Shown here: piece by piece, positions 1 to 13,400 of the stretch
How positions within the stretch are numbered: position 1 is the stretch's first letter
Layout: the number at the start of each line of letters is the position of its first letter
Assembly: GCF_037975245.1 (NCBI RefSeq)
Contig: NC_092578.1
Span: 312,001-376,000, forward strand
Length of the DNA: 64,000 nt
Source: Apostichopus japonicus
Taxonomy: Eukaryota; Echinodermata; Holothuroidea; Aspidochirotida; Stichopodidae
Direction: 5' to 3'
The notes under the pieces: generated by a model
Databases searched by the model: none
What the model was told of the DNA's origin: nothing
The model's input: the letters and a program-made list of their open reading frames with translations, nothing else
Made by a program: the position numbers and the translations under genes

Positions 1-1436
1 CAGTCTGCGTTATAATGTGTTACCATAACATGCTTTGTGTTAATACCACAGTATGCATTATCATGTGATACTATGACATGCTTTGTGTTACAATGCCACA
101 GTATGTGTTATCATGACATGCTTTGTTACAGTATGTGTTATCAAGTGTTACCATGACATGCTTTGTGTATGTGTTATCAAGTGTTACCATAACATGCTTT
201 ATGTTTCAATGCCACAGTATGTGTTATCATGTGTTACTATGACATGTTTTATGTTTCAATGCCACAATATGTGTTATCATGTGTTACCATAACATGCTTT
301 ATGTTTCAATGCCACAGCATGTATTATCATGTGTTACTATGACATGTTTCGTTTCAATGCCACAGTATGTGTTATCAAGTGTTACCATGACATGCTTTGT
401 GTATGTGTGATCAAGTGTTACCATGACATGCTTTGTGTATGTGTTATTAAGTGTTACCATAACATGTTTTATGTTTCAATGCCACAATATGTGTTATCAT
501 GTGTTACCATAACATGCTTTATGTTTCAATGCCACAGTATGTATTATCATGTGTTACTATGACATGTTTTATGTTTCAATGCCACAGTATGTGTTATCAA
601 GTGTTACCATGACATGCTTTGTGTATGTGTGATCAAGTGTTACCATGACATGCTTTGTGTATGTGTTATTAAGTGTTACCATAACATGCTTTATGTTTCA
701 ATGCCACAGTATGTGTTATCATGTGTTACCATAACATGCTTTGTTTCAATGCCACAGTATGTGTAATCATGTGTTACTTTGACATGTTTTATTTTTCAAT
801 GCCACAGTATGTGTTATCATGTGTTACCATAACATGCTTTATGTTTCAATGCCACAGTATGTGTTATCATGTGTTACTATGACATGTTTTATGTTTCAAT
901 GCCACAGTGTGTGTTACCATGTGTTACTATGACATGCTTTGTGTATGTGTTATCATGTGTTTCCATAACATGCTTTATGTTTCAATGCCACAGTATGTGT
1001 TATCATGTGTTACTATGACATGCTTTGTGTATGTGTTATCATGTGTTTCCATAACATGCTTTATGTTTCAATGCCACAGTATGTGTTATTGTGTGTTACT
1101 ATGATATGTTTTGTTTCAATGCCACAGTATGTGTTATCAAGTGTTACAATGATATGCTTTGTGTATGTGTTATCATGTGTTACCATAACATGCTTTGTTT
1201 CAATGCCACAGTATGTGTTATCATGTGTTACTATGACATGTTTTATGTTTCAATGCCACAGTATGTGTTATCAAGTGTTACCATGACATGCTTTGTGTAT
1301 ATGTTATCATGTGTTACCATAACATGCTTTATGTTTCAATGCCACAGTATGTGTTATCATGTGTTACTATGACATATTTTATGTTTCAATGCCACAGTAT
1401 GTGTTATCATGTGTTACTATGACATGCTTTGTGTTA
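1..1436. repeat. Tandem repeat array, mixed 50-bp and about 36-bp units
   Basis: About 30 diverged units built around TTTCAATGCCACAGTATGTG and TTATCATGTGTTAC. A full unit is 50 bp; a shorter form lacks the TTTCAATGCCACAG part, and long and short forms alternate. It continues past the left edge. Relative to ACLY it lies in the intron after exon 19, about 30 bp downstream of that exon's splice donor. The open frames in it (Cys/Tyr/His-rich) are by-products of the repeat. Confidence 0.95.
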
Positions 1437-1468
1437 CAGAATGTTTTACCACACTATAGTGTACTCAC

Positions 1469-4400
1469 TTGATCTTCTTATCCAAGTCATCAAAGCTACT
1501 GGGTACATAAGCACCTGCCACTCTCAGAGCTTGATTCTTGGCCCCGGATGTCTCCCTTTCAGCATTAGCACATGCACCAGCATGACCAAACTGAACCTAG
1601 ATAAATGCAACCAGAATAGAAAGATTAACATTGCAAAAACAATCCATTTTACAACCATTTTCTGCTGTTGGTGCTGTTAACAAGTTTGAATCATACAGTA
1701 CCATTTGGTTTTCACATAGATCAAAGGCACTGCAAACCGAGGTGACTTCCAAACCTTCTGCTGCTGAACCATTTGGTCTTTTCATACTTGTTTGGTGGAC
1801 ACGGAAGCACGCAGATACCAGAATTAAAAGAATAACTTACAATAGCTGTAATATCAGCTGAAGATGGCAAACATTTCAAACACAATCATTGATTCTGCTC
1901 CAGCCACAATATCTAGGGATACTGTAAGGCTAATCCACACTAGGATTAGTGGGATGATTAACTTGAATAGGAGGGTTAAGAGGAAAACAAGCAACAAGTT
2001 TGCAAAAGCAACTTATGACTTAGCTGTAAAAAAAATCCCATACCTCTGATGAAAACATTGTGGAACAAGTACCAATGCACCAAGCCACAATGGGTTTGTT
2101 GATTCGACCATTTTCAATGGCATTGCAGACTTCATACTCTTCAATACCTCCAACCTAAATGTCAAGAAGAATACAATGTTGAAGGCCAGGACAAGAAACA
2201 TCAGATGTCAGAAATTACATGAAATGATCACATGAAAAAGCTTGAATGCATAGAATCAAATGAGAACATTTCTAGCAATGTTTCCAGCTTCTACTTAATT
2301 TGTTGAGTTAGGGTTCATTGTCTGCTTCTTACTACAACTTTACCAAAGAACTGACTATTGTTTAAAGTAACATGTTTTAGTGATAAAGTAAGATCCTTTG
2401 ATTTTGATGGTATATTTGCAGGTACTTTGGTTTTACTAGCATTAGCAGCCCCAAGAAACATACACTGTCATATTAATTTGAAACAATACTATTTCAGATA
2501 ACAATGAGTTGCATAAGTAAATGAAGTATTACCCTTTAACAAATCCAGCAGTTATATACTATTAAGTTCACATGCAAAAACCAGGATATGAATAAAACAT
2601 ATTTTAATTATAAATATGCATTGACTAATGAACCTGCATAAGCCAAAGAATTACTGAACCTTCAATTAAAATTTGAAGAAAAAGTAATTAAATAAGCATT
2701 CTGAGATTTCAAAATTACTCTTGGGAATTTACGTTCTTTACAATTTAAAGAATTCACTACTCATGAGAAACCCAACAAAATCTGTTAGGTGAAGTAGAAG
2801 GAAGCACACATGTGCATCATTATGCCCCTTATCATCAGTATGCCCTTATCATCAATATGCCCCTTATCATCATGAATATGGTTAAGTCATACCTCTCCAA
2901 GAAGAACCAACATTTTCACAGCTGGATCATCATGGTAACGTAGTAAATGATCTAAGAATGTTGTACCAGGATACCTGCAAGTATGAAATGTAACATGTTA
3001 TTTAAATTAGCAGTTGTTTATTGAGTGATATGTAAATTAACTATCATCAATATGGACATTAATTCTACATAACATGACTAGTAACTAAATTTCAGAATTG
3101 ATGAGATTAAATACACCATCAACACTGATTCCTGTTATACAGGCTTCTAATGTAAAATCCCCATTTTCCCATCTCCCACATGACATACTCTATACATGCT
3201 CCCACCACCCACCTCCACCCCTGGTATGACAACATCCATGGATGCCTCTTTCAAAGCATATCCATCACAAGTGCATTGCCGGAGTAGAGAAGATTGCAGC
3301 AGACAATTGGAGCCTACCTGTCCCCACCAATGGCCACACCCTCAAAGACGCCATCAGTATTTCTGGAAATGATATTGTTAAGTTCATTGGACATTCCTCC
3401 AGAACGAGATACATAAGCGACACTCCCTGGACGGTAGAGCTTAGATGAGAGGATGTTATCCAGCATTCCACCAGTGTTACCAATCTTGAAGCAGCCTGGT
3501 TTGATACCACCCACCTACAAAGACACAATCCATTGTAAAGCTAATGTCACACAGTATCTAATACCAGACTCTGTCCACTCATAGGTTCACCTGTAGAACT
3601 GTTTCAGCAGTTTGACAAAAGCAAAGTACTTACTGAAGTAAGGTATTGAGGTCACATGCTATTGTACACAAACGTTCTAATTATGACACAACATTAGAAA
3701 CAGCAAACGCAATATCATGTATCTGAAAACATTATAACCTGTTACAATCATACTGAAGAAAATGTAGTTGGATGAAACTCTTTATAACTCACTTAATGAA
3801 TGCTTGTCACCTCATATCTCATACTCAAATTAGGTGGTCGGGCGGGGGGGGGGGGGGGGGGGGTTAGGATACTGTCACATAAAGCTATGAATTGAAATAC
3901 TCACAGTTGCTGGACCAATGATAGTTACTCCTTTCTCTTTGGCTGTTTGAACTAAGAGCCTGGTTTTGTTTTCTGGAATTCCTTCAGCAATAATTGCTAT
4001 AGTCCTGATCTAATAATGACAACAAAAAGAAGAAGGGTGACAGGAGGATTGAATTATCAGCAACACTGTAAACTTCTTAAATCAGCTTCAGCTTCAAAGT
4101 CATTGTAACAAACATACAATCATGGTATAATCAACATTCAGTTATTGAACATTAATGTAATGTTAGTTTATAGGAAAATCAAACCTTTAAACTTTGCATT
4201 TGTTTTTTTTTTCCTTCTTTCTTGCTTCACATAAAGATATCTAAACAATGCAAGACTAAATAAGAGCTACCAATAGCTTATTGGAGATTGAAAGCAATAG
4301 GTCATTGTTAGTTTACATCCCTGCACTCTCCCATGGTATATACATAGACTATACATAGTACATACATAGACTATACATGGTATATACAATCATAATTCAA

Positions 4401-7400
4401 TCCACACATGCTTCTACAATAGCAATTTCTATTTCAAGACTTTTTCAACCCTTTTAAGGTAAATCAACTGTACAAGTAGTACTGAATGGTTTCTTGTTTG
4501 TTAATACATCTTTTCTTTTACCTGTGGAAACTGCAATGTTTCTACTGTACTGTCATATGCTGACCTCAGGGATGCAAAATTGATCATGATGTCTGTCTTA
4601 GGGTGAAGTTTCATGGCTTTAGCCATGCTCTTGTAGACAGGAACTAAAATCTCCTTGTGACCCCAGTAAAATTTCTGTTTATGATCTCCACTAAAAATAT
4701 AAGAAATCATATAAAGAGAAATCATATAAGAGAAATCATATTAGAGAAATTATATAAAGAGAAATTTTAATAAATTTAAATGCCAACTTAGATACATAAC
4801 ATGGTATAAAGATTATTAAGAGAAGCAGACGATAACAGCATGACTAAAACAATATATTAATAGTAACTGTGCAACATTTTGATGAAGTAAAACAATTCTA
4901 AACCATAAACATTAAGGTTATGCATGCTGCCACAATTTATTTGATTTTGAGAGGAATTCGCATAGGGTCTTCATTCATAAAGACAATACATTTTTTTTAC
5001 AAAAGTTGAGTATGTTTAAACCAAAACATGCTGCTAAAGATATCATGTACATGCAAAGCTTGGCTAGGCAACCTCTGTTGCCAAAGTGTTGTAGGTCTAT
5101 GGTAAGTGCATGCAAAAGCTAGGCAAGGTAACCTGTTACAAAAGTGTGTTAGGTCTAGGGTAAGTTCATATATAAACTGGCTATGAACCTCTACTACCAA
5201 AGTGTGGTAGGTCTAGGGTGAGTTCATATACAACACTAGGCTATGAGCCTCTGTTACTAAAGTGTGGTAGGTCTAGGGTAAGTTCATACACAACACTAGG
5301 CTATGAGCCTCTGCTACTCAAGTGTGTTAGGTCTAGGGTAAGTTCATATACAACACTAGGCTATGAGCCTCTGCTACTAAAGTGTGTTAGGTCTAGGGTA
5401 AGTTCATATACAACACTAGGCTATGAGCCTCTGCTACTAAAGTGTGGTAGATCTAGGGTGAGTTCATATACAACACTAGGCTATGAGCCTCTGTTACTAA
5501 AGTGTGGTAGGTCTAGGGTAAGTTCATACACAACACTAGGCTATGAGCCTCTGCTACTCAAGTGTGTTAGGTCTAGGGTAAGTTCATATACAACACTAGG
5601 CTATGAGCCTCTGCTACTAAAGTGTGGTAGATCTAGGGTGAGTTCATATACAACACTAGGCTATGAACCTCTACTACCAAAGTGTGGTAGGTCTAGGGTA
5701 AGTTCATATACAACACTAGGCTATGAACCTCTGCTACTAAAGTGTGGTAGGTCTAGGGTAAGGGTTGAACTGATATTAGGTCAATGCTGTTAAACAAATG
5801 GATAGATCATTGCCTAATTCTTTAAATATGAATCTTAAACCTACACGAATGGATAGATCATTGCCACCACAGAAGGAGTTTCCCTTTGGCAGGAGTGATC
5901 GAAGTCCAACATCCCCTGAACAGCCCGGTTCTGCATCCCAAAGATGAAACACTGAAAAGGAGAAATTTGGTACCAAAATATTTGGGTTAAAGTTCTTGAA
6001 AATGGCAACATTCATGGAATATAAAATGAAATTAGGGTTAGACTTTCACAATATTTTAATCAGGAATATCTTTTTAAGGACATGTAAAACATGTTCCTGA
6101 ATCCAATTTAAAATTTCTAAATTTTCTAAAAAATCTAGATGTTACATTATTCCAGAGAGAATAAATATCCATGTCTTGAAGTAGACTGGATGAAATAAAG
6201 TACAAATTTACACTTTTACATTCCACAAACAGAATTAAAAACTAAGTGCAACTACGGGACAAAAAACATGCATTAAATTTATTACTTTGTGCCAATATTG
6301 CCAATACCTGTTTTGGCTGATATTTGATACCCCAATCCCCATATCAGCCTGATACTGATATATTAAAATAGCCAGAATGAGGTCGAATTGCAGGAAAAGT
6401 CATAAACTAATATGTATCAAAATAACAATTGGCTAAAACAGATTAAATAAATTGTCGCAAGTAACAAGAAGTGGGTTCAATACCTGTTTGTCATTATCGG
6501 CAATGAGGATACCAGTTTGCCACCGATATTGCAAACATAGGCCGATAACGATTATTGGCCCAACACGAGAATCTATATTATAAATTCATAGTATCAAGCA
6601 TAAAGCTTAAAAAATATTCATAACACAAGTAGTGTCCTAAATTGTTATACTCTTGGAAACAACTTACTGTGGAACTCTTTTTAAAGAGGGGTTTTTGAGC
6701 AAGTGGTGTTTGGTGTTTTGGCCTGGTGCTTGGTGCTGCACCATTAGTAGTTCCTGTGGCTGTTGGCTCAGATGTGGAACTGGTTCTTCTTGGTGGATTG
6801 CTAGACTGAACAAAACAATAACATTTTGGTGAAAACCATGGTAAAACAAAAGTTCTCAAGACCAACTGGAATATAATGATGTAGAAATTACTGCAGAAGT
6901 TACGGTGAAGGTCACTTAATATTTATTTCAGTGAAATCCGAATATCAAAAAATGTTGGAATAGCAGATACCAGCCTTGCCAGGTACCTTAATTTGCTGTT
7001 GTGATAATACAAAATTTGATGAAATCACATTGATTGAAATTAAAATGAGGCAATAACCACATCCCCGTTGACTGAAATTCACTGTTGGTGCTAACATGGT
7101 TTAGAGCTTATTCTTACTTCAATAAAATTTTGAAAGAGCACAAGACTCTTTGAAACAAACTTCAAGGACAAAAGGTTTTAACTTTATGAAGCATTAAGAA
7201 CCTGAAAGAAAACAATCTACGCATTTCATGTTTTAGATTATACCAAGGTACTTTAAGGTTTTTTTTACTAATAATAAAGTTAGTACTAAAAAATAGAAAG
7301 AAATGCAGTTAACACAACAAACTAAAAGTAATTTTGGGTGAAAGGTCACATTAACAATAGAATCAATGCTTCTATAGCCTGGATTAAGTAATGTTAGGAT

Positions 7401-10400
7401 GTGATACATTATAGAACATTTAAAACAACAACCAGCAAGAGAAAGATATTAATATTGAAAGAAAGAGGTGAAAAGACAGGAGTGCAAGACTAATACGCAA
7501 GTACAACTGTAATTGAGAATAAAACCATGTACTAAAAATACAACCACACATTGAGAATACTACCACCAATTGACACTACAATGATGTAGTGAGCATACAA
7601 CCACATACTGAGAAAACTACCACATACTGAGAAAACAACCACACATTAAGAATACTACCACCAGTTGACACTACAATGATGTAGTGAGCATACTACTACA
7701 TACTGAGAAAACTACCACATACTGAGAAAACAACCACACATTAAGAATACTACCACCAGTTGACACTACAATGATGTAGTGAGCATACTACTTCATACTG
7801 AGAATACAACCACATACTGAGAATAAAACCACACATTAAGAATACTACCACCAATTGACACAACATTCTTAAAAGGAGTTAGGACTTTTGGCAACAAAAT
7901 AAAGCAAAGTGTGAGCTCACTCATGTGAGGAAATGTCTCAAAGCTTTGTACAGCAAACTTAAAATTGTAAAAAAAAAAACATATTCATGAAGTAAATCAA
8001 TAATAAGACTGTGTTGAGAAATCAGATGGAGAATGGCCAATCTATTTACAGGCACAATTGAAAGACTTAATCCTAGGTAATCTGTAGTAAATATTTCAAG
8101 CATAACAAATGCTTACTAGATAGCTTGCAGCATCACTTTGTGCTTGTGATTAACATATCTGGGAAATCTATTGTTTGTAAAAACTGTTTGGTTTGGCTAA
8201 AGGTGTGTTGTTGCTCTCCATTAAAACTGATCTTTTTACTCTGGAGGAATATTAATAGCCTTAAACTAACCCTCTTATTCAATGGCCATTAACTAACCTC
8301 CTACTCCTCAATGGCCATAACCCAACATCCTCCTCCTCCTCCTCAATGGCCATAAACTAACCTCCTACTCCTCAATGGGCATAAACTTACCTCCTACTAC
8401 TCAATGGTTATAAACTAACCTCCTACTCCTCAATGGCCATTAACTAACCCTCTTCCTCAATGGCCATAAACTAATCTCCTCTTAAATGGCCATACGCTAT
8501 TCCCCTCCTCGATGGCCATAAACTAACCCTCCTATTCAATGGCCATAAACTAATCTCCTCCTCAATGGCCATAAGCTACTCCCCTCCTTGATGGCCATAA
8601 ACTAATCTCCTACTCAATGGCCATAAACTATTCTCCTCCATAATGGCCATAAACTAACCCTACTCCTCAATGGAACATAAAAACAACAAGTCACTAAAGT
8701 TATTCTCACCAGGTACTTTGGCAATCTGATAATATTAAAAGCACTGCTTTAAAGTACAATGGTGCAATGTGCTATTTGAACCACAATATTTTATTAGCAA
8801 TATGTGTAACCATTACATAGAGCATGCACAGCAATGATTTATTTTGTACAGAGAAATTAAGTATGTCACCATAATACCACAATACATAACAGCAAATGGA
8901 AAAGCATACCTCAAGAAGGAAGACAGAAATATGGAAAGGGTTGCCACTAGTACTTGAACTGAAAAGTCTACAGATACATCTTTTACCAGCCCCCCCCAAC
9001 CCCACCTCATACACCACCACCCCCTGGAAAGCAGCACTTGCATTTATCAACATGTCATGTACTCTAGCAAACATAAGAGGTGCAGCCATGCCTTTGTGAG
9101 TGTTCTGTTAGCACTGAAAATATACATTTATAACTATTTTACTACATAAAGCAAATCAGGTGAGCTCTAAAGCTAGCTTTGATATTTGAAGCAATTCTTC
9201 AGCTTTCAAACTAAAACTTCCATAATAAAGTTCCTGAAGAAAAAAAAAATCAAGAACGGTGTATTTTTCACAACTAAGCAAATGAGAGGAAATTAGAAAG
9301 ATCTAAAGCAGCAAGATGAAAAGAAGATGTTTGTTCACAGGGCATTTAATGCTGTCTTATGTTAGTCTGCAATAAACCAAGTAACTGGAATAAGGCATTG
9401 TCAACAAGTATTACAAATGCAACATTTCTATTTGTACAAAGTATGTAATGTCTCCATCTAGTGGTTTCAAGCAGTTCACATTGATCAATATGTTTTGTGT
9501 GCATACACTGAAATGGTTCTCCCTGTGGAAGAATTATTTTGCTTATTATTTTGCTCACTAATATTTTACTTTCTTTCATCCTTTTTTGTAGTATTTTTGA
9601 AAATAAATGAGGTCAAACACAACAGCAGAAATGCAAACAAAATGGTATTTTACAAGTAAAGAAACCAAAGCCCACAGGTGTAAAAGACATTAGAAGCTTT
9701 CATTTGAATCACTGGCAACCAATTGAGAAAGACTGATTTGATTTTATATCCAGTTAGTATAAGAATTTACTATGAAGAAAACAGCATGGCTATTCATCAT
9801 GTAGTGTGTTCTTCCTAAATACTGGCCAGTCAGTTCAAATGGAAGTCTCAATCATCTGTGCTGGTGTGTAGTGCCAACACTGATATAAATGGCAGTTCTA
9901 GGCATGCCTTAATATTACTCACACTTCCTGACATAGCAGTTAAGTTGGCTGACTGTAGGGAAAATAAAGCATAGGACCGATGTTTCATGACAAGATCAAG
10001 GTTAATGACATAAAAGAATCATTATAATTCATTTTAATACAAGCTACAAAATCATTTCACAGGAAGCAGCATCCTAGATATGGTAAGTATGGACAAAACA
10101 TTGCAAAACTTATCAGCAGGCAAACCGACATGCGATGCATTAATACATACTAGGAGTATATAGCTGGTATTCACACGCTTACATGGCACTCAATTTCTTT
10201 GGATATATTTAGAAACATTCTGCAAAGTGATGAGGAACCAGTGTTTGCAATGTTTTGACCATGTGTGACCTATTGTTAATGATGGCATTAGTTAATTAAG
10301 GCTACACAGCCTCTAGGCTGGTGTTCCCAAAATTACACAGCCTAGAGGCTGGTATTCACATTAGCTAGATGGCCTCTAGACATGTGGTTAATATTAGATG

Positions 10401-13400
10401 GCCTCTAGGGCTAGTATTCACATAAGCTACATGGCCTCTAGGCTGTGGTCATTTAAAGTTAGATGGCCTCTAGGCTGGTATTCACATATGCTACATGGCC
10501 TCTAAGCTGGGGTTTAAAGTTAGATGGCCTCTAGGGCTGGTATTCACATATGCTACATGGCCTCTAAGCTGGGGTTTAAAGTTAGATGGCCTCTAGGGCT
10601 GGTATTCACATAAGCTACATGGCCTCTAAGCTGGGGTTTAAAGTTAGATGGCCTCTAGGGCTGGTATTCACATATGCTACATGGCCTCTAAGCTGGGGTT
10701 TAAAGTTAGATGGCCTCTAGGGCTGGTATTCACATAAGCTACATGGCCTCTAGGCTGTGGTCATTTAAAGTTAGATGGCCTCTAGGGCTGGTATTCACAT
10801 ATGCTACATGGCCTCTAAGCTGGGGTTTAAAGTTAGATGGCCTCTAGGGCTGGTATTCACATATGCTACATGGCCTCTAAGCTGGGGTTTAAAGTTAGAT
10901 GGCCTCTAGGCTGGTATTCACATAAGCTACATGGCCTCTAGGCTGTGGTCATTTAAAGTTAGATGGCCTCTAGGCTGTGGTCATTTAAAGTCAGATGCTA
11001 CACAGCCTCTAGGCTGGTATATTATACTAGATAGCCTCTAGACATGTGGTTAAAGTTAGGTGGCCTCTAGTGGTTGTAGCATATCTAAGGAATCTAGGAC
11101 AAAACTCAATTTAAGTTGCATGTTACTAATGACTTCTCACTGTGCAGATAATAGCTATTCTAACAATGACTTTAAGAAGAAACTTTCAATATTTGTGAGC
11201 TTTACTAATTTGAAATGGTGATACCATTTATGCACAGCTGAATTTCCTTGCATAAACACAAATCTCTTTGAAAGATTTGATCTATGTCAGTTTTGGTGTA
11301 TTAATGAGAATGATCTGTATGACTTACTGCAGATCCAGACAGAAGGAAGGATGCAGTTGTGTTATCCATGGGTGGTGTGTCAGGAATGGATCTCTTCCCC
11401 AGAGCCATGCCAACAATTGCTGTCATGTGTGTTTCAGTCCCAAACACATGCATGGGTACCCCTAAATTACTACCTGAAAACAGATAAATAAAACAGTGTG
11501 AAGTCAGGAGTATAACTATTCTGAAGGGTCTATCTATTTATAACATAAATTTAAACTTTGTTTTGAAATTAAATTTCTCAAACCCAAGGCAAGGAGGAGA
11601 AAAACACTCAAACACTCCTGTCACAAAGGTGTTTGAAGCAATAACCAACCAAATGCTTGTAGCTCTATAATGTCTATTGTACAACACTACTTGTTGCCCT
11701 GTGTAAATTGAGGAACTCCTGCTAAAGTTTTCACAATGTAAGCATCCTTACCTAACTCCCTCATTACATCAAACAGCTGTGTAACTTCAATTATCCAACA
11801 CTAAACTGATGATGTAAATATCCTTACCTAACTCCCTCATTACTCTTAACCCCTCCTGGTAGTTTGGTCCGCCTCTTCTTACAAATATGGAAACTCCATA
11901 TTCCTTGAGATTCTCACGCAACTCCTTCAGTGCTCTGACAATACCCTGTGAAAATAATGACATTCAAGGTAAGTCTTCTGACATCCACAGTGAATCTGCA
12001 GACATCCAACGGTGCGTTTGCGGACATCCACAGTGAGTCTGCGGACACCAACAGTAAGTCTGCTGAAATTTATGGTAAGTCTGCCTGGATTAAGTTCAAA
12101 TCTAGGGAAAATGTCTCTACTGGAATAATCATTTACACCTCCTGTCCAAAACGACACTGTCAGAATATCCTTCCTCTCTGGAATAAAGTTTCCCATCTTC
12201 TAAACTGTTATTCTCATTAAAGACATCCATGCATTAGAGCACAGATATTGCAAATTCGATAGACTCAAACAATGAAAGATTTATCTTAGTTACAATACAC
12301 TTATTTTATTTTGTAAACCAAGTTTTGGTAGTTTTTTGTACAATGTCTGATGAGTAACTTTTTTTAAAGCTTTAAATATTAAGTTTGTAAATATCAAAAT
12401 TTATAGATCATGTGGTCCTGGCAAACAAAGGAACAATTTACCTTGAAGGTAGATGCTACATTTGTGAAATTTGCAATTCCACCTCCAATTATCAGGACCT
12501 TTCCATCTGGATGTTTGTCGCCTTTGGTCATGAGGCCAATTACAGTCTTTGCATATTCATAAGTTTGTTGTTCACTAGGAGCACCAGAGTATTCTCCATA
12601 GTTGGCCAGTTCACTAGCTCCACCCAGATCACAAATGGTGTCACTGTAATAGAAAGAAAGGAGAAAAGAGCTTGCTTTTTGGTGGATGTTTGCAAAGGAA
12701 GATACTAAAGTATTGGTTTCAAAATTGACATAATAGTAATTACTTTCAGTAAAAACACTGCTTAACTAAACTATAGAGATGTGGACAGAGAAACAAGGGA
12801 ATCGTAAAAGGTTTCACCTCCTAGTGGCACTATGACAATACACATACAATACACATCCAATACACATACAATACACAAATAATAAAAGGCAGCCGCCAAA
12901 CATTGTTTTTCCCTAGTAATACAATATTTGCTAAGCAGTTTTAGAAGGATTTGTTCTTACCAAATATCTCTTGAAAATGCTTGAGTTGCTTCTTCTTTAA
13001 CAAACAATGATGGTGGCACAGTTTATTCAGAGCTTTCTCTACTGTCAAGGATATTAGCAATCTATCATGTGACTTTATTCCATGAGTAAAATTAAATTTT
13101 ACCTGTCACTTTACAAACTACAAGGGAATAGTGAAAGCCAACCTGTAAATCACAGAAGCACCTCCACCAGCAACCATGGTCCAAATACGCCCCTTTGGGT
13201 TTAAAATGGTCAGCTTAAGAGAGGCTCCACTCTTCGCATCAAGGTCAGCAATGTAAGCTTCCTGTAACGGGAAAATTCAAATTTTGACTTGAAGATATTT
13301 TACTATATTAAAGTATTATTTATGGAGGAGAAACAGTTTTCATTAAGTTTACCCTATGCACCAATATTGATAAGAAGCAGTAAAGGAGGCTACGAGATAA

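Noticed and set aside
5218-5793. 191-codon frame with a perfect 20-residue repeat
   Set aside because: It is the 60-bp satellite read in one frame, antisense within an ACLY intron; there is no start context, domain or flanking coding sequence.
8772-9089. 105-codon minus-strand frame as an extra ACLY exon
   Set aside because: From the TTTTCAG acceptor at about 9109 the required phase-0 frame reads TGC TAA at once, and the conserved neighbours already join without it.
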